Of a stretch of DNA of 64,000 nucleotides, positions 37,652-50,595 are shown one piece after another (the stretch's first letter is position 1; each line of letters begins with the position of its first letter). A program made the position numbers and the translations under genes. The notes beneath the pieces were generated by a model. The model was not told the DNA's origin. It saw only the letters and a list, made by a program, of their open reading frames with translations, and did no database searches. Source of the stretch: Muricea muricata (taxonomy: Eukaryota; Cnidaria; Anthozoa; Malacalcyonacea; Plexauridae); the NCBI GenBank assembly GCA_963855995.1, contig OY979717.1, forward strand, positions 33,199,997 to 33,263,996. The letters run 5' to 3'.

Positions 37652-40090
37652 GCATGTCCGGAGACGGGCAAAATGGCCATTTTTCAGTATTTTTTGGGGT
37701 ATTTGAAAAAAGAGCTTTAGGCAATGTAAAAGTGGAGGTTTTATTCCCGAATTTGATCAGGAACTCTAATTAGGTATTCTTATCAAAATAAGGATGGTTT
37801 GGTTACTATTTGAGACATCAAGAAATTTGAGAAATTTTTCATGTCCGGACACAGGCAAAATGGCCATTTTTCAGTATTTTAGGGGGTATTTCAAAAAAGT
37901 GCTTTAGGAAATGTAAACGTGGAGGTTTTCAGGCCAAATTTTGTCAGTAACTCTAATTTGCTATTCTGATCAAAATAAGGATGGTTTGGTTACTATTTTA
38001 GACATCAAGAAATTTGAGAAATTTTGCATCTCCGGACACAGCAAAATGGCCATTTTTCAGTATTTTAGGGGGTATTTCAAAAAAGTTCTTTAGGCAATGT
38101 AAAAGCTGAGGTTTTTTAGCCAAATTTTTTCAGGAACTCAAATTTGGTATTCTGATCAAAATAAGCATGGTTTTGTTATTATTTGAGACATCAAGAAATT
38201 TTAGAAATTTTGCATGTCCGGACACAGGCAAAATTGCCATTTTTCAGTATTTTAGGGGGTATTTAAAAAAAGAGCTTTAGGCAATGTAAAAGTGGAGGTT
38301 TTATGGCCAAATTTGATCCGGAACTCTAATTAGGTATTCTGATCAAAATAAGGATGGTTTGGTTACTATTTGAGACATCAAGAAATTTGAGAAATTTTGC
38401 ATGTCCGGACACTGGCAAAATGGCCATTTTTTACTATTTTAGGGGGTATTTCAAAAAAGTGCTTTAGGAAATGTAAACGTGGAGGTTTTCAGGCCAAATT
38501 TTGTCAGTAACTCTAATTTGCTATTCTGATAAAAATAAGGATGGTTTGGTTACTATTTGAGACATCAAGAAATTTGAGAAATTTTGCATGTCCGGACACA
38601 GGCAAACTGGCCATTTTTTAGTATTTTGGGGGGTATTTCAAAAAAGTGCTTTAGGCAATGTAAACGTTGAGGTTTTATGGCCAAATTTGGTCAGTAACTC
38701 TAATTTTTATTCTGATCAAAATAACGATGGTTTGGTTACTATTTGAGACATCAAGAAATTTGAGAAATTTTGCATCTCCGGACACAGCAAAATGGCCATT
38801 TTTCAGTATTTTAGGGGGTATTTCAAAAAAGTTCTTTAGGCAATGTAAAAGCTGAGGTTTTTTAGCCAAATTTTTTCAGGAACTCAAATTTGGTATTCTG
38901 ATCAAAATAAGCATGGTTTTGTTATTATTTGAGACATCAAGAAATTTGAGAAATTTTGCATGTCCGGACACAGGCAAAATGGCCATTTTTCAGTATTTTA
39001 GGGGGTATTTCAAACAAGTGCTTTAGGAAATGTAAACGTGGAGGTTTTCAGGCAAATTTTGTCAGTAACTCTAATTTGCTATTCTGATCAAAATAATGAT
39101 GGTTTGGTTACTATTTAAGACATCAAGAAATTTGAGAAATTTTGCATGTCTGGACACAGGCAAAATGGCCATTTTTCAGTGTTTTAGGGGGTATTTCAAA
39201 AAAGTGCTTTTGGCAATGTAAAAGTGGAGGTTTTATGGCCAAAATTGGTCAGGAACTCTTGTTTGGTATTGTGATAAAAATATGCATGGTTTGGTTATTA
39301 TTTGAGACCTCAAGAAATTTTAGAAATTTTGCATGTCCGGACACAGGCAAAATTGCCATTTTTCAGTATATTTTAGGGTATTTCAAAAAAGAGCAATAGG
39401 CAATGTAAAAGTGGAGGTTTTATGGCCAAAATTGGTCAAAAACTCTAATTTGGTATTCTGATCAAAATAAGCATGGTTTTGTTATTATTTGAGACATCAA
39501 GAAATTTGAGAAATTTTGCATGTCCGGACACAGGCAAAATGGCCATTTTTCAGTATTTTTTAGGGTATTTAAAAAAAGGGCTTTAGCCAATGTAAAAGTG
39601 GAGGTTTTATGGCCAAATTTGATCAGGAACTCTAATTAGGTATTCTGATCAAAATAAGGATGGTTTGGTTACTATTTGAGACATCGAGAAATTTGAGAAA
39701 TTTTGCATGTCCGGACACTGGCAAAATGGCCATTTTTTACTATTTTAGGGGGTATTTCAAAAAAGTGCTTTAGGAAATGTAAACGTGGAGGTTTTCAGGC
39801 CAAATTTGGTCAGTAACTCTAATTTTTATTCTGATCAAAATAACGATGGTTTGGTTACTATTTGAGACATCAAGAAATTTGAGAAATTTTGCATCTCCGG
39901 ACACAGCAAAATGGCCATTTTTCAGTATTTTAGGGGGTATTTCAAAAAAGTTCTTTAGGCAATGTAAAAGCTGAGGTTTTTTAGCCAAATTTTTTCAGGA
40001 ACTCAAATTTGGTATTCTGATCAAAATAAGCATGGTTTTGTTATTATTTGAGACATCAAGAAATTTTAGAAATTTTGCATGTCCGGACAC
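36429..40090 (+). repeat. Copy of 1-3,662 (offset 36,428)
   Basis: The first 3.66 kb of the window reappears here 195 monomers downstream. Landmarks 927, 2,239, 2,714 and 3,342 map to 37,355, 38,667, 39,142 and 39,770. At about 40,090 the match switches to offset 34,563, that is, to the next 1,865-bp unit of the left array ('caaaatatcc' at 40,095 corresponds to 5,532). One 10-mer unit is therefore missing relative to 1-6,310, as expected from unequal exchange between adjacent HOR copies. Confidence 0.88.
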
Positions 40091-42035
40091 AGGCAAAATA
40101 TCCATTTTTCAGTATTTTAGGGGGTATTTAAAAAAAGAGCTTTAGGCAATGTAAAAGTGGAGGTTTTATGGCCAAATTTGATCAGGAACTCTAATTAGGT
40201 ATTCTGATCAAAATAAGGATGGTTTGGTTACTATTTGAGACATCAAGAAATTTGAGAAATTTTGCATGTCCGGACACTGGCAAAATGGCCATTTTTTACT
40301 ATTTTAGGGGGTATTTCAAAAAAGTGCTTTAGGAAATGTAAACGTGGAGGTTTTCAGGCCAAATTTTGTCAGTAACTCTAATTTGCTATTCTGATAAAAA
40401 TAAGGATGGTTTGGTTACTATTTGAGACATCAAGAAATTTGAGAAATTTTGCATGTCCGGACACAGGCAAACTGGCCATTTTTTAGTATTTTGGGGGGTA
40501 TTTCAAAAAAGTGCTTTAGGCAATGTAAACGTTGAGGTTTTATGGCCAAATTTGGTCAGTAACTCTAATTTTTATTCTGATCAAAATAACGATGGTTTGG
40601 TTACTATTTGAGACATCAAGAAATTTGAGAAATTTTGCATCTCCGGACACAGCAAAATGGCCATTTTTCAGTATCTTAGGGGGTATTTCAAAAAAGTTCT
40701 TTAGGCAATGTAAAAGCTGAGGTTTTTTAGCCAAATTTTTTCAGGAACTCAAATTTGGTATTCTGATCAAAATAAGCATGGTTTTGTTATTATTTGAGAC
40801 ATCAAGAAATTTGAGAAATTTTGCATGTCCGGACACAGGCAAAATGGCCATTTTTCAGTATTTTAGGGGGTATTTCAAAAAAGTGCTTTAGGAAATGTAA
40901 ACGTGGAGGTTTTCAGGCCAAATTTTGTCACTAACTCTAATTTGCTATTCTGATAAAAATAAGGATGGTTTGGTTACTATTTGAGAGATCAAGAAATTTG
41001 AGAAATTTTGCATGTCCGGAAACAGGCAAACTGGCCATTTTTTAGTATTTTGGGGGTATTTAAAAAAAGAGCTTTAGGCAATGTAAACGTTGAGGTTTTA
41101 TGGCCAAATTTGGTCAGTAACTCTAATTTTTATTCTGATCAAAATAACGATGGTTTGGTTACTATTTGAGACATCAAGAAATTTGAGAAATTTTGCATCT
41201 CCAGACACAGCAAAATGGCCATTTTTCAGTATTTTAGGGGGTATTTAAAAAAGTTCTTTAGGCAATGTAAAAGCTGAGGTTTTTTAGCCAAATTTTTTCA
41301 GGAACTCAAATTTGGTATTCTGATCAAAATAAGCATGGTTTTGTTATTATTTGAGACATCAAGAAATTTGAGAAATTTTGCATGTCCGGACACAGGCAAA
41401 ATGGCCATTTTTCAGTATTTTAGGGGGTATTTCAAAAAAGTGCTTTGGGAAATGTAAACGTGGAGGTTTTCAGGCCAAATTTTGTCAGTAACTCTAATTT
41501 GCTATTCTGATAAAAATATGCATGGTTTGGTTATTATTTGAGACCTCAAGAAATTTTAGAAATTTTGCATGTCCGGACACAGGCAAAATTGCCATTTTTC
41601 AGTATATTTTAGGGTATTTCAAAAAAGAGCAATAGGCAATGTAAAAGTGGAGGTTTTATGGCCAAAATTGGTCAAAAACTCTAATTTGGTATTCTGATCA
41701 AAATAAGCATGGTTTTGTTATTATTTGAGACATCAAGAAATTTGAGAAATTTTGCATGTCCGGACACAGGCAAAATGGCCATTTTTCAGTATTTTTTAGG
41801 GTATTTAAAAAAAGGGCTTTAGCCAATGTAAAAGTGGAGGTTTTATGGCCAAATTTGATCAGGAACTCTAATTAGGTATTCTGATCAAAATAAGGATGGT
41901 TTGGTTACTATTTGAGACATCGAGAAATTTGAGAAATTTTGCATGTCCGGACACTGGCAAAATGGCCATTTTTTACTATTTTAGGGGGTATTTCAAAAAA
42001 GTGCTTTAGGAAATGTAAACGTGGAGGTTTTCAGG
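38681..42035 (+). repeat. 3,355-bp 18-mer higher-order block, copy 1
   Basis: This block is tandemly repeated at offset 3,355: 39,142 maps to 42,497, 39,770 to 43,125 and 40,532 to 43,887. It is short (186.4 bp per monomer) because it carries extra one-base deletions, 'ttttgggggtattt' near 41,048 and 'gtatttaaaaaagttc' near 41,245, as well as those of the 10-mer. It contains a hybrid monomer at about 41,480-41,560. Confidence 0.9.
41400..41580 (+). other. Hybrid monomer junction with loss of one unit
   Basis: The unit begins as the 'caggccaaattttgtcag...gctattctgat' subtype. After 'gataaaaata' it continues as the 'tgcatggtttggttattattt' subtype, which is normally found one monomer later (compare 6,910-6,960 with 7,135 onward). 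Relative to 6,528-7,200, one 187-bp unit is missing, besides two one-base deletions upstream. The same hybrid occurs near 44,870, 52,335 and 62,606, so it spread after forming. Confidence 0.82.
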
Positions 42036-45000
42036 CCAAATTTGGTCAGTAACTCTAATTTTTATTCTGATCAAAATAACGATGGTTTGGTTACTATTTG
42101 AGACATCAAGAAATTTGAGAAATTTTGCATCTCCGGACACAGCAAAATGGCCATTTTTCAGTATTTTAGGGGGTATTTCAAAAAAGTTCTTTAGGCAATG
42201 TAAAAGCTGAGGTTTTTTAGCCAAATTTTTTCAGGAACTCAAATTTGGTATTCTGATCAAAATAAGCATGGTTTTGTTATTATTTGAGACATCAAGAAAT
42301 TTGAGAAATTTTGCATGTCCGGACACAGGCAAAATGGCCATTTTTCAGTATTTTAGGGGGTATTTCAAACAAGTGCTTTAGGAAATGTAAACGTGGAGGT
42401 TTTCAGGCAAATTTTGTCAGTAACTCTAATTTGCTATTCTGATCAAAATAATGATGGTTTGGTTACTATTTAAGACATCAAGAAATTTGAGAAATTTTGC
42501 ATGTCTGGACACAGGCAAAATGGCCATTTTTCAGTGTTTTAGGGGGTATTTCAAAAAAGTGCTTTTGGCAATGTAAAAGTGGAGGTTTTATGGCCAAAAT
42601 TGGTCAGGAACTCTTGTTTGGTATTGTGATAAAAATATGCATGGTTTGGTTATTATTTGAGACCTCAAGAAATTTTAGAAATTTTGCATGTCCGGACACA
42701 GGCAAAATTGCCATTTTTCAGTATATTTTAGGGTATTTCAAAAAAGAGCAATAGGCAATGTAAAAGTGGAGGTTTTATGGCCAAAATTGGTCAAAAACTC
42801 TAATTTGGTATTCTGATCAAAATAAGCATGGTTTTGTTATTATTTGAGACATCAAGAAATTTGAGAAATTTTGCATGTCCGGACACAGGCAAAATGGCCA
42901 TTTTTCAGTATTTTTTAGGGTATTTAAAAAAAGGGCTTTAGCCAATGTAAAAGTGGAGGTTTTATGGCCAAATTTGATCAGGAACTCTAATTAGGTATTC
43001 TGATCAAAATAAGGATGGTTTGGTTACTATTTGAGACATCGAGAAATTTGAGAAATTTTGCATGTCCGGACACTGGCAAAATGGCCATTTTTTACTATTT
43101 TAGGGGGTATTTCAAAAAAGTGCTTTAGGAAATGTAAACGTGGAGGTTTTCAGGCCAAATTTGGTCAGTAACTCTAATTTTTATTCTGATCAAAATAACG
43201 ATGGTTTGGTTACTATTTGAGACATCAAGAAATTTGAGAAATTTTGCATCTCCGGACACAGCAAAATGGCCATTTTTCAGTATTTTAGGGGGTATTTCAA
43301 AAAAGTTCTTTAGGCAATGTAAAAGCTGAGGTTTTTTAGCCAAATTTTTTCAGGAACTCAAATTTGGTATTCTGATCAAAATAAGCATGGTTTTGTTATT
43401 ATTTGAGACATCAAGAAATTTTAGAAATTTTGCATGTCCGGACACAGGCAAAATATCCATTTTTCAGTATTTTAGGGGGTATTTAAAAAAAGAGCTTTAG
43501 GCAATGTAAAAGTGGAGGTTTTATGGCCAAATTTGATCAGGAACTCTAATTAGGTATTCTGATCAAAATAAGGATGGTTTGGTTACTATTTGAGACATCA
43601 AGAAATTTGAGAAATTTTGCATGTCCGGACACTGGCAAAATGGCCATTTTTTACTATTTTAGGGGGTATTTCAAAAAAGTGCTTTAGGAAATGTAAACGT
43701 GGAGGTTTTCAGGCCAAATTTTGTCAGTAACTCTAATTTGCTATTCTGATAAAAATAAGGATGGTTTGGTTACTATTTGAGACATCAAGAAATTTGAGAA
43801 ATTTTGCATGTCCGGACACAGGCAAACTGGCCATTTTTTAGTATTTTGGGGGGTATTTCAAAAAAGTGCTTTAGGCAATGTAAACGTTGAGGTTTTATGG
43901 CCAAATTTGGTCAGTAACTCTAATTTTTATTCTGATCAAAATAACGATGGTTTGGTTACTATTTGAGACATCAAGAAATTTGAGAAATTTTGCATCTCCG
44001 GACACAGCAAAATGGCCATTTTTCAGTATCTTAGGGGGTATTTCAAAAAAGTTCTTTAGGCAATGTAAAAGCTGAGGTTTTTTAGCCAAATTTTTTCAGG
44101 AACTCAAATTTGGTATTCTGATCAAAATAAGCATGGTTTTGTTATTATTTGAGACATCAAGAAATTTGAGAAATTTTGCATGTCCGGACACAGGCAAAAT
44201 GGCCATTTTTCAGTATTTTAGGGGGTATTTCAAAAAAGTGCTTTAGGAAATGTAAACGTGGAGGTTTTCAGGCCAAATTTTGTCACTAACTCTAATTTGC
44301 TATTCTGATAAAAATAAGGATGGTTTGGTTACTATTTGAGAGATCAAGAAATTTGAGCAATTTTGCATGTCCGGAAACAGGCAAACTGGCCATTTTTTAG
44401 TATTTTGGGGGTATTTAAAAAAAGAGCTTTAGGCAATGTAAACGTTGAGGTTTTATGGCCAAATTTGGTCAGTAACTCTAATTTTTATTCTGATCAAAAT
44501 AACGATGGTTTGGTTACTATTTGAGACATCAAGAAATTTGAGAAATTTTGCATCTCCAGACACAGCAAAATGGCCATTTTTCAGTATTTTAGGGGGTATT
44601 TAAAAAAGTTCTTTAGGCAATGTAAAAGCTGAGGTTTTTTAGCCAAATTTTTTCAGGAACTCAAATTTGGTATTCTGATCAAAATAAGCATGGTTTTGTT
44701 ATTATTTGAGACATCAAGAAATTTGAGAAATTTTGCATGTCCGGACACAGGCAAAATGGCCATTTTTCAGTATTTTAGGGGGTATTTCAAAAAAGTGCTT
44801 TGGGAAATGTAAACGTGGAGGTTTTCAGGCCAAATTTTGTCAGTAACTCTAATTTGCTATTCTGATAAAAATATGCATGGTTTGGTTATTATTTGAGACC
44901 TCAAGAAATTTTAGAAATTTTGCATGTCCGGACACAGGCAAAATTGCCATTTTTCAGTATATTTTAGGGTATTTCAAAAAAGAGCAATAGGCAATGTAAA

Positions 45001-45373
45001 AGTGGAGGTTTTATGGCCAAAATTGGTCAAAAACTCTAATTTGGTATTCTGATCAAAATAAGCATGGTTTTGTTATTATTTGAGACATCAAGAAATTTGA
45101 GAAATTTTGCATGTCCGGACACAGGCAAAATGGCCATTTTTCAGTATTTTTTAGGGTATTTAAAAAAAGGGCTTTAGCCAATGTAAAAGTGGAGGTTTTA
45201 TGGCCAAATTTGATCAGGAACTCTAATTAGGTATTCTGATCAAAATAAGGATGGTTTGGTTACTATTTGAGACATCGAGAAATTTGAGAAATTTTGCATG
45301 TCCGGACACTGGCAAAATGGCCATTTTTTACTATTTTAGGGGGTATTTCAAAAAAGTGCTTTAGGAAATGTAA
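42036..45373 (+). repeat. 3,355-bp 18-mer higher-order block, copy 2
   Basis: This is the tandem copy of 38,681-42,035. One private change seen is 'gagcaattttgc' near 44,355, where the other copy has 'gagaaattttgc'. The match ends where 45,374 reads 'taaatgtgg' and copy 1 reads 'taaacgtgg', a CpG-to-TpG difference that is also a subtype marker. The end overlaps the start of the 10,271-bp block. Confidence 0.9.
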
Positions 45374-46115
45374 ATGTGGAGGTTTTCAGGCCAAATTTTG
45401 TCAGTAACTCTAATTTGCTATTCTGATAAAAATAACGATGGTTTGGTTACTATTTCAGACCTCAAGAAATTTTAGAAATTTTGCATGTCCGGAGACGGGC
45501 AAAATGGCCATTTTTCAGTATTTTTTGGGGTATTTGAAAAAAGAGCTTTAGGCAATGTAAAAGTGGAGGTTTTATTCCCGAATTTGATCAGGAACTCTAA
45601 TTAGGTATTCTTATCAAAATAAGGATGGTTTGGTTACTATTTAAAACATCAAGAAATTTAAGAAATTTTTCATGTCCGGACACAGGCAAAATGGCCATTT
45701 TTCAGTATATTTTATTGTATTTCAAAAAAGAGCAATAGGCAATGTAAAAGTGGAGGTTTTATGGCCAAAATTGGTCAGGAACTCTAATTTGGTATTCTGA
45801 TCAAAATAAGCATGGTTTTGTTATTATTTGAGACATCAAGAAATTTGAGAAATTTTGCATGTCCGGACACAGGCAAAATTGCCATTTTTCAGTATTTTTT
45901 GGGGTATTTAAAAAAAGAGCTTTAGGCAATGTAAAAGTGGAGGAGGTTTTATGGCCAAATTTGATCAGGAACTCTAATTAGGTATTCTGATTAAAATAAG
46001 GATGGTTTGGTTACTATTTGAGACATCAAGAAATGTGAGAAATTTTGCATGTCCGAACACAGGGAAAATGGCCATTTTTTAGTATTTTAGGGGGTATTTC
46101 AAAAAAGTGCTTTAG

Positions 46116-48355
46116 GCAATGTAAACGTGGAGGTTTTCAGGCCAAACTTGGTCAGTAACTCTAATTTGGTATTCTAATCAAAATAACGATGGTTTGGTTA
46201 CTATTTCAGACCTCAAGAAATTTTAGAAATTTTGCATGTCCGGAGACGGGCAAAATGGCCATTTTTCAGTATTTTTTGGGGTATTTGAAAAAAGAGCTTT
46301 AGGCAATGTAAAAGTGGAGGTTTTATTCCCGAATTTGATCAGGAACTCTAATTAGGTATTCTTATCAAAATAAGGATGGTTTGGTTACTATTTGAGACAT
46401 CAAGAAATTTGAGAAATTTTTCATGTCCGGACACAGGCAAAATGGCCATTTTTCAGTATTTTAGGGGGTATTTCAAAAAAGTGCTTTAGGAAATGTAAAC
46501 GTGGAGGTTTTCAGGCCAAATTTTGTCAGTAACTCTAATTTGCTATTCTGATCAAAATAAGGATGGTTTGGTTACTATTTTAGACATCAAGAAATTTGAG
46601 AAATTTTGCATCTCCGGACACAGCAAAATGGCCATTTTTCAGTATTTTAGGGGGTATTTCAAAAAAGTTCTTTAGGCAATGTAAAAGCTGAGGTTTTTTA
46701 GCCAAATTTTTTCAGGAACTCAAATTTGGTATTCTGATCAAAATAAGCATGGTTTTGTTATTATTTGAGACATCAAGAAATTTTAGAAATTTTGCATGTC
46801 CGGACACAGGCAAAATTGCCATTTTTCAGTATTTTAGGGGGTATTTAAAAAAAGAGCTTTAGGCAATGTAAAAGTGGAGGTTTTATGGCCAAATTTGATC
46901 CGGAACTCTAATTAGGTATTCTGATCAAAATAAGGATGGTTTGGTTACTATTTGAGACATCAAGAAATTTGAGAAATTTTGCATGTCCGGACACTGGCAA
47001 AATGGCCATTTTTTACTATTTTAGGGGGTATTTCAAAAAAGTGCTTTAGGAAATGTAAACGTGGAGGTTTTCAGGCCAAATTTTGTCAGTAACTCTAATT
47101 TGCTATTCTGATAAAAATAAGGATGGTTTGGTTACTATTTGAGACATCAAGAAATTTGAGAAATTTTGCATGTCCGGACACAGGCAAACTGGCCATTTTT
47201 TAGTATTTTGGGGGGTATTTCAAAAAAGTGCTTTAGGCAATGTAAACGTTGAGGTTTTATGGCCAAATTTGGTCAGTAACTCTAATTTTTATTCTGATCA
47301 AAATAACGATGGTTTGGTTACTATTTGAGACATCAAGAAATTTGAGAAATTTTGCATCTCCGGACACAGCAAAATGGCCATTTTTCAGTATTTTAGGGGG
47401 TATTTCAAAAAAGTTCTTTAGGCAATGTAAAAGCTGAGGTTTTTTAGCCAAATTTTTTCAGGAACTCAAATTTGGTATTCTGATCAAAATAAGCATGGTT
47501 TTGTTATTATTTGAGACATCAAGAAATTTGAGAAATTTTGCATGTCCGGACACAGGCAAAATGGCCATTTTTCAGTATTTTAGGGGGTATTTCAAACAAG
47601 TGCTTTAGGAAATGTAAACGTGGAGGTTTTCAGGCAAATTTTGTCAGTAACTCTAATTTGCTATTCTGATCAAAATAATGATGGTTTGGTTACTATTTAA
47701 GACATCAAGAAATTTGAGAAATTTTGCATGTCTGGACACAGGCAAAATGGCCATTTTTCAGTGTTTTAGGGGGTATTTCAAAAAAGTGCTTTTGGCAATG
47801 TAAAAGTGGAGGTTTTATGGCCAAAATTGGTCAGGAACTCTTGTTTGGTATTGTGATAAAAATATGCATGGTTTGGTTATTATTTGAGACCTCAAGAAAT
47901 TTTAGAAATTTTGCATGTCCGGACACAGGCAAAATTGCCATTTTTCAGTATATTTTAGGGTATTTCAAAAAAGAGCAATAGGCAATGTAAAAGTGGAGGT
48001 TTTATGGCCAAAATTGGTCAAAAACTCTAATTTGGTATTCTGATCAAAATAAGCATGGTTTTGTTATTATTTGAGACATCAAGAAATTTGAGAAATTTTG
48101 CATGTCCGGACACAGGCAAAATGGCCATTTTTCAGTATTTTTTAGGGTATTTAAAAAAAGGGCTTTAGCCAATGTAAAAGTGGAGGTTTTATGGCCAAAT
48201 TTGATCAGGAACTCTAATTAGGTATTCTGATCAAAATAAGGATGGTTTGGTTACTATTTGAGACATCGAGAAATTTGAGAAATTTTGCATGTCCGGACAC
48301 TGGCAAAATGGCCATTTTTTACTATTTTAGGGGGTATTTCAAAAAAGTGCTTTAG
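46116..48355 (+). repeat. Nested 2,240-bp 12-mer, copy 1
   Basis: Offset 2,240 (12 monomers) joins this unit to 48,356-50,595: 47,249 maps to 49,489 and 47,724 to 49,964. Both units derive from the sequence seen at 1,106-3,345, at offsets 45,010 and 47,250. The pair recurs at 56,387-58,626 and 58,627-60,866 inside the second 10,271-bp block. Confidence 0.88.
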
Positions 48356-50595
48356 GCAATGTAAACGTGGAGGTTTTCAGGCCAAACTTGGTCAGTAACT
48401 CTAATTTGGTATTCTAATCAAAATAACGATGGTTTGGTTACTATTTCAGACCTCAAGAAATTTTAGAAATTTTGCATGTCCGAAGACGGGCAAAATGGCC
48501 ATTTTTCAGTATTTTTTGGGGTATTTGAAAAAAGAGCTTTAGGCAATGTAAAAGTGGAGGTTTTATTCCCGAATTTGATCAGGAACTCTAATTAGGTATT
48601 CTTATCAAAATAAGGATGGTTTGGTTACTATTTGAGACATCAAGAAATTTGAGAAATTTTTCATGTCCGGACACAGGCAAAATGGCCATTTTTCAGTATT
48701 TTAGGGGGTATTTCAAAAAAGTGCTTTAGGAAATGTAAACGTGGAGGTTTTCAGGCCAAATTTTGTCAGTAACTCTAATTTGCTATTCTGATCAAAATAA
48801 GGATGGTTTGGTTACTATTTTAGACATCAAGAAATTTGAGAAATTTTGCATCTCCGGACACAGCAAAATGGCCATTTTTCAGTATTTTAGGGGGTATTTC
48901 AAAAAAGTTCTTTAGGCAATGTAAAAGCTGAGGTTTTTTAGCCAAATTTTTTCAGGAACTCAAATTTGGTATTCTGATCAAAATAAGCATGGTTTTGTTA
49001 TTATTTGAGACATCAAGAAATTTTAGAAATTTTGCATGTCCGGACACAGGCAAAATTGCCATTTTTCAGTATTTTAGGGGGTATTTAAAAAAAGAGCTTT
49101 AGGCAATGTAAAAGTGGAGGTTTTATGGCCAAATTTGATCCGGAACTCTAATTAGGTATTCTGATCAAAATAAGGATGGTTTGGTTACTATTTGAGACAT
49201 CAAGAAATTTGAGAAATTTTGCATGTCCGGACACTGGCAAAATGGCCATTTTTTACTATTTTAGGGGGTATTTCAAAAAAGTGCTTTAGGAAATGTAAAC
49301 GTGGAGGTTTTCAGGCCAAATTTTGTCAGTAACTCTAATTTGCTATTCTGATAAAAATAAGGATGGTTTGGTTACTATTTGAGACATCAAGAAATTTGAG
49401 AAATTTTGCATGTCCGGACACAGGCAAACTGGCCATTTTTTAGTATTTTGGGGGGTATTTCAAAAAAGTGCTTTAGGCAATGTAAACGTTGAGGTTTTAT
49501 GGCCAAATTTGGTCAGTAACTCTAATTTTTATTCTGATCAAAATAACGATGGTTTGGTTACTATTTGAGACATCAAGAAATTTGAGAAATTTTGCATCTC
49601 CGGACACAGCAAAATGGCCATTTTTCAGTATTTTAGGGGGTATTTCAAAAAAGTTCTTTAGGCAATGTAAAAGCTGAGGTTTTTTAGCCAAATTTTTTCA
49701 GGAACTCAAATTTGGTATTCTGATCAAAATAAGCATGGTTTTGTTATTATTTGAGACATCAAGAAATTTGAGAAATTTTGCATGTCCGGACACAGGCAAA
49801 ATGGCCATTTTTCAGTATTTTAGGGGGTATTTCAAACAAGTGCTTTAGGAAATGTAAACGTGGAGGTTTTCAGGCAAATTTTGTCAGTAACTCTAATTTG
49901 CTATTCTGATCAAAATAATGATGGTTTGGTTACTATTTAAGACATCAAGAAATTTGAGAAATTTTGCATGTCTGGACACAGGCAAAATGGCCATTTTTCA
50001 GTGTTTTAGGGGGTATTTCAAAAAAGTGCTTTTGGCAATGTAAAAGTGGAGGTTTTATGGCCAAAATTGGTCAGGAACTCTTGTTTGGTATTGTGATAAA
50101 AATATGCATGGTTTGGTTATTATTTGAGACCTCAAGAAATTTTAGAAATTTTGCATGTCCGGACACAGGCAAAATTGCCATTTTTCAGTATATTTTAGGG
50201 TATTTCAAAAAAGAGCAATAGGCAATGTAAAAGTGGAGGTTTTATGGCCAAAATTGGTCAAAAACTCTAATTTGGTATTCTGATCAAAATAAGCATGGTT
50301 TTGTTATTATTTGAGACATCAAGAAATTTGAGAAATTTTGCATGTCCGGACACAGGCAAAATGGCCATTTTTCAGTATTTTTTAGGGTATTTAAAAAAAG
50401 GGCTTTAGCCAATGTAAAAGTGGAGGTTTTATGGCCAAATTTGATCAGGAACTCTAATTAGGTATTCTGATCAAAATAAGGATGGTTTGGTTACTATTTG
50501 AGACATCGAGAAATTTGAGAAATTTTGCATGTCCGGACACTGGCAAAATGGCCATTTTTTACTATTTTAGGGGGTATTTCAAAAAAGTGGTTTAG
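48356..50595 (+). repeat. Nested 2,240-bp 12-mer, copy 2
   Basis: The tandem partner begins where 'tttaggcaatg' replaces the expected 'tttaggaaatg' at 48,357. The sequence then re-enters the 1,106-type order. It carries the private 'ccgaagacggg' change at 48,480, which the other unit lacks. Confidence 0.88.
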
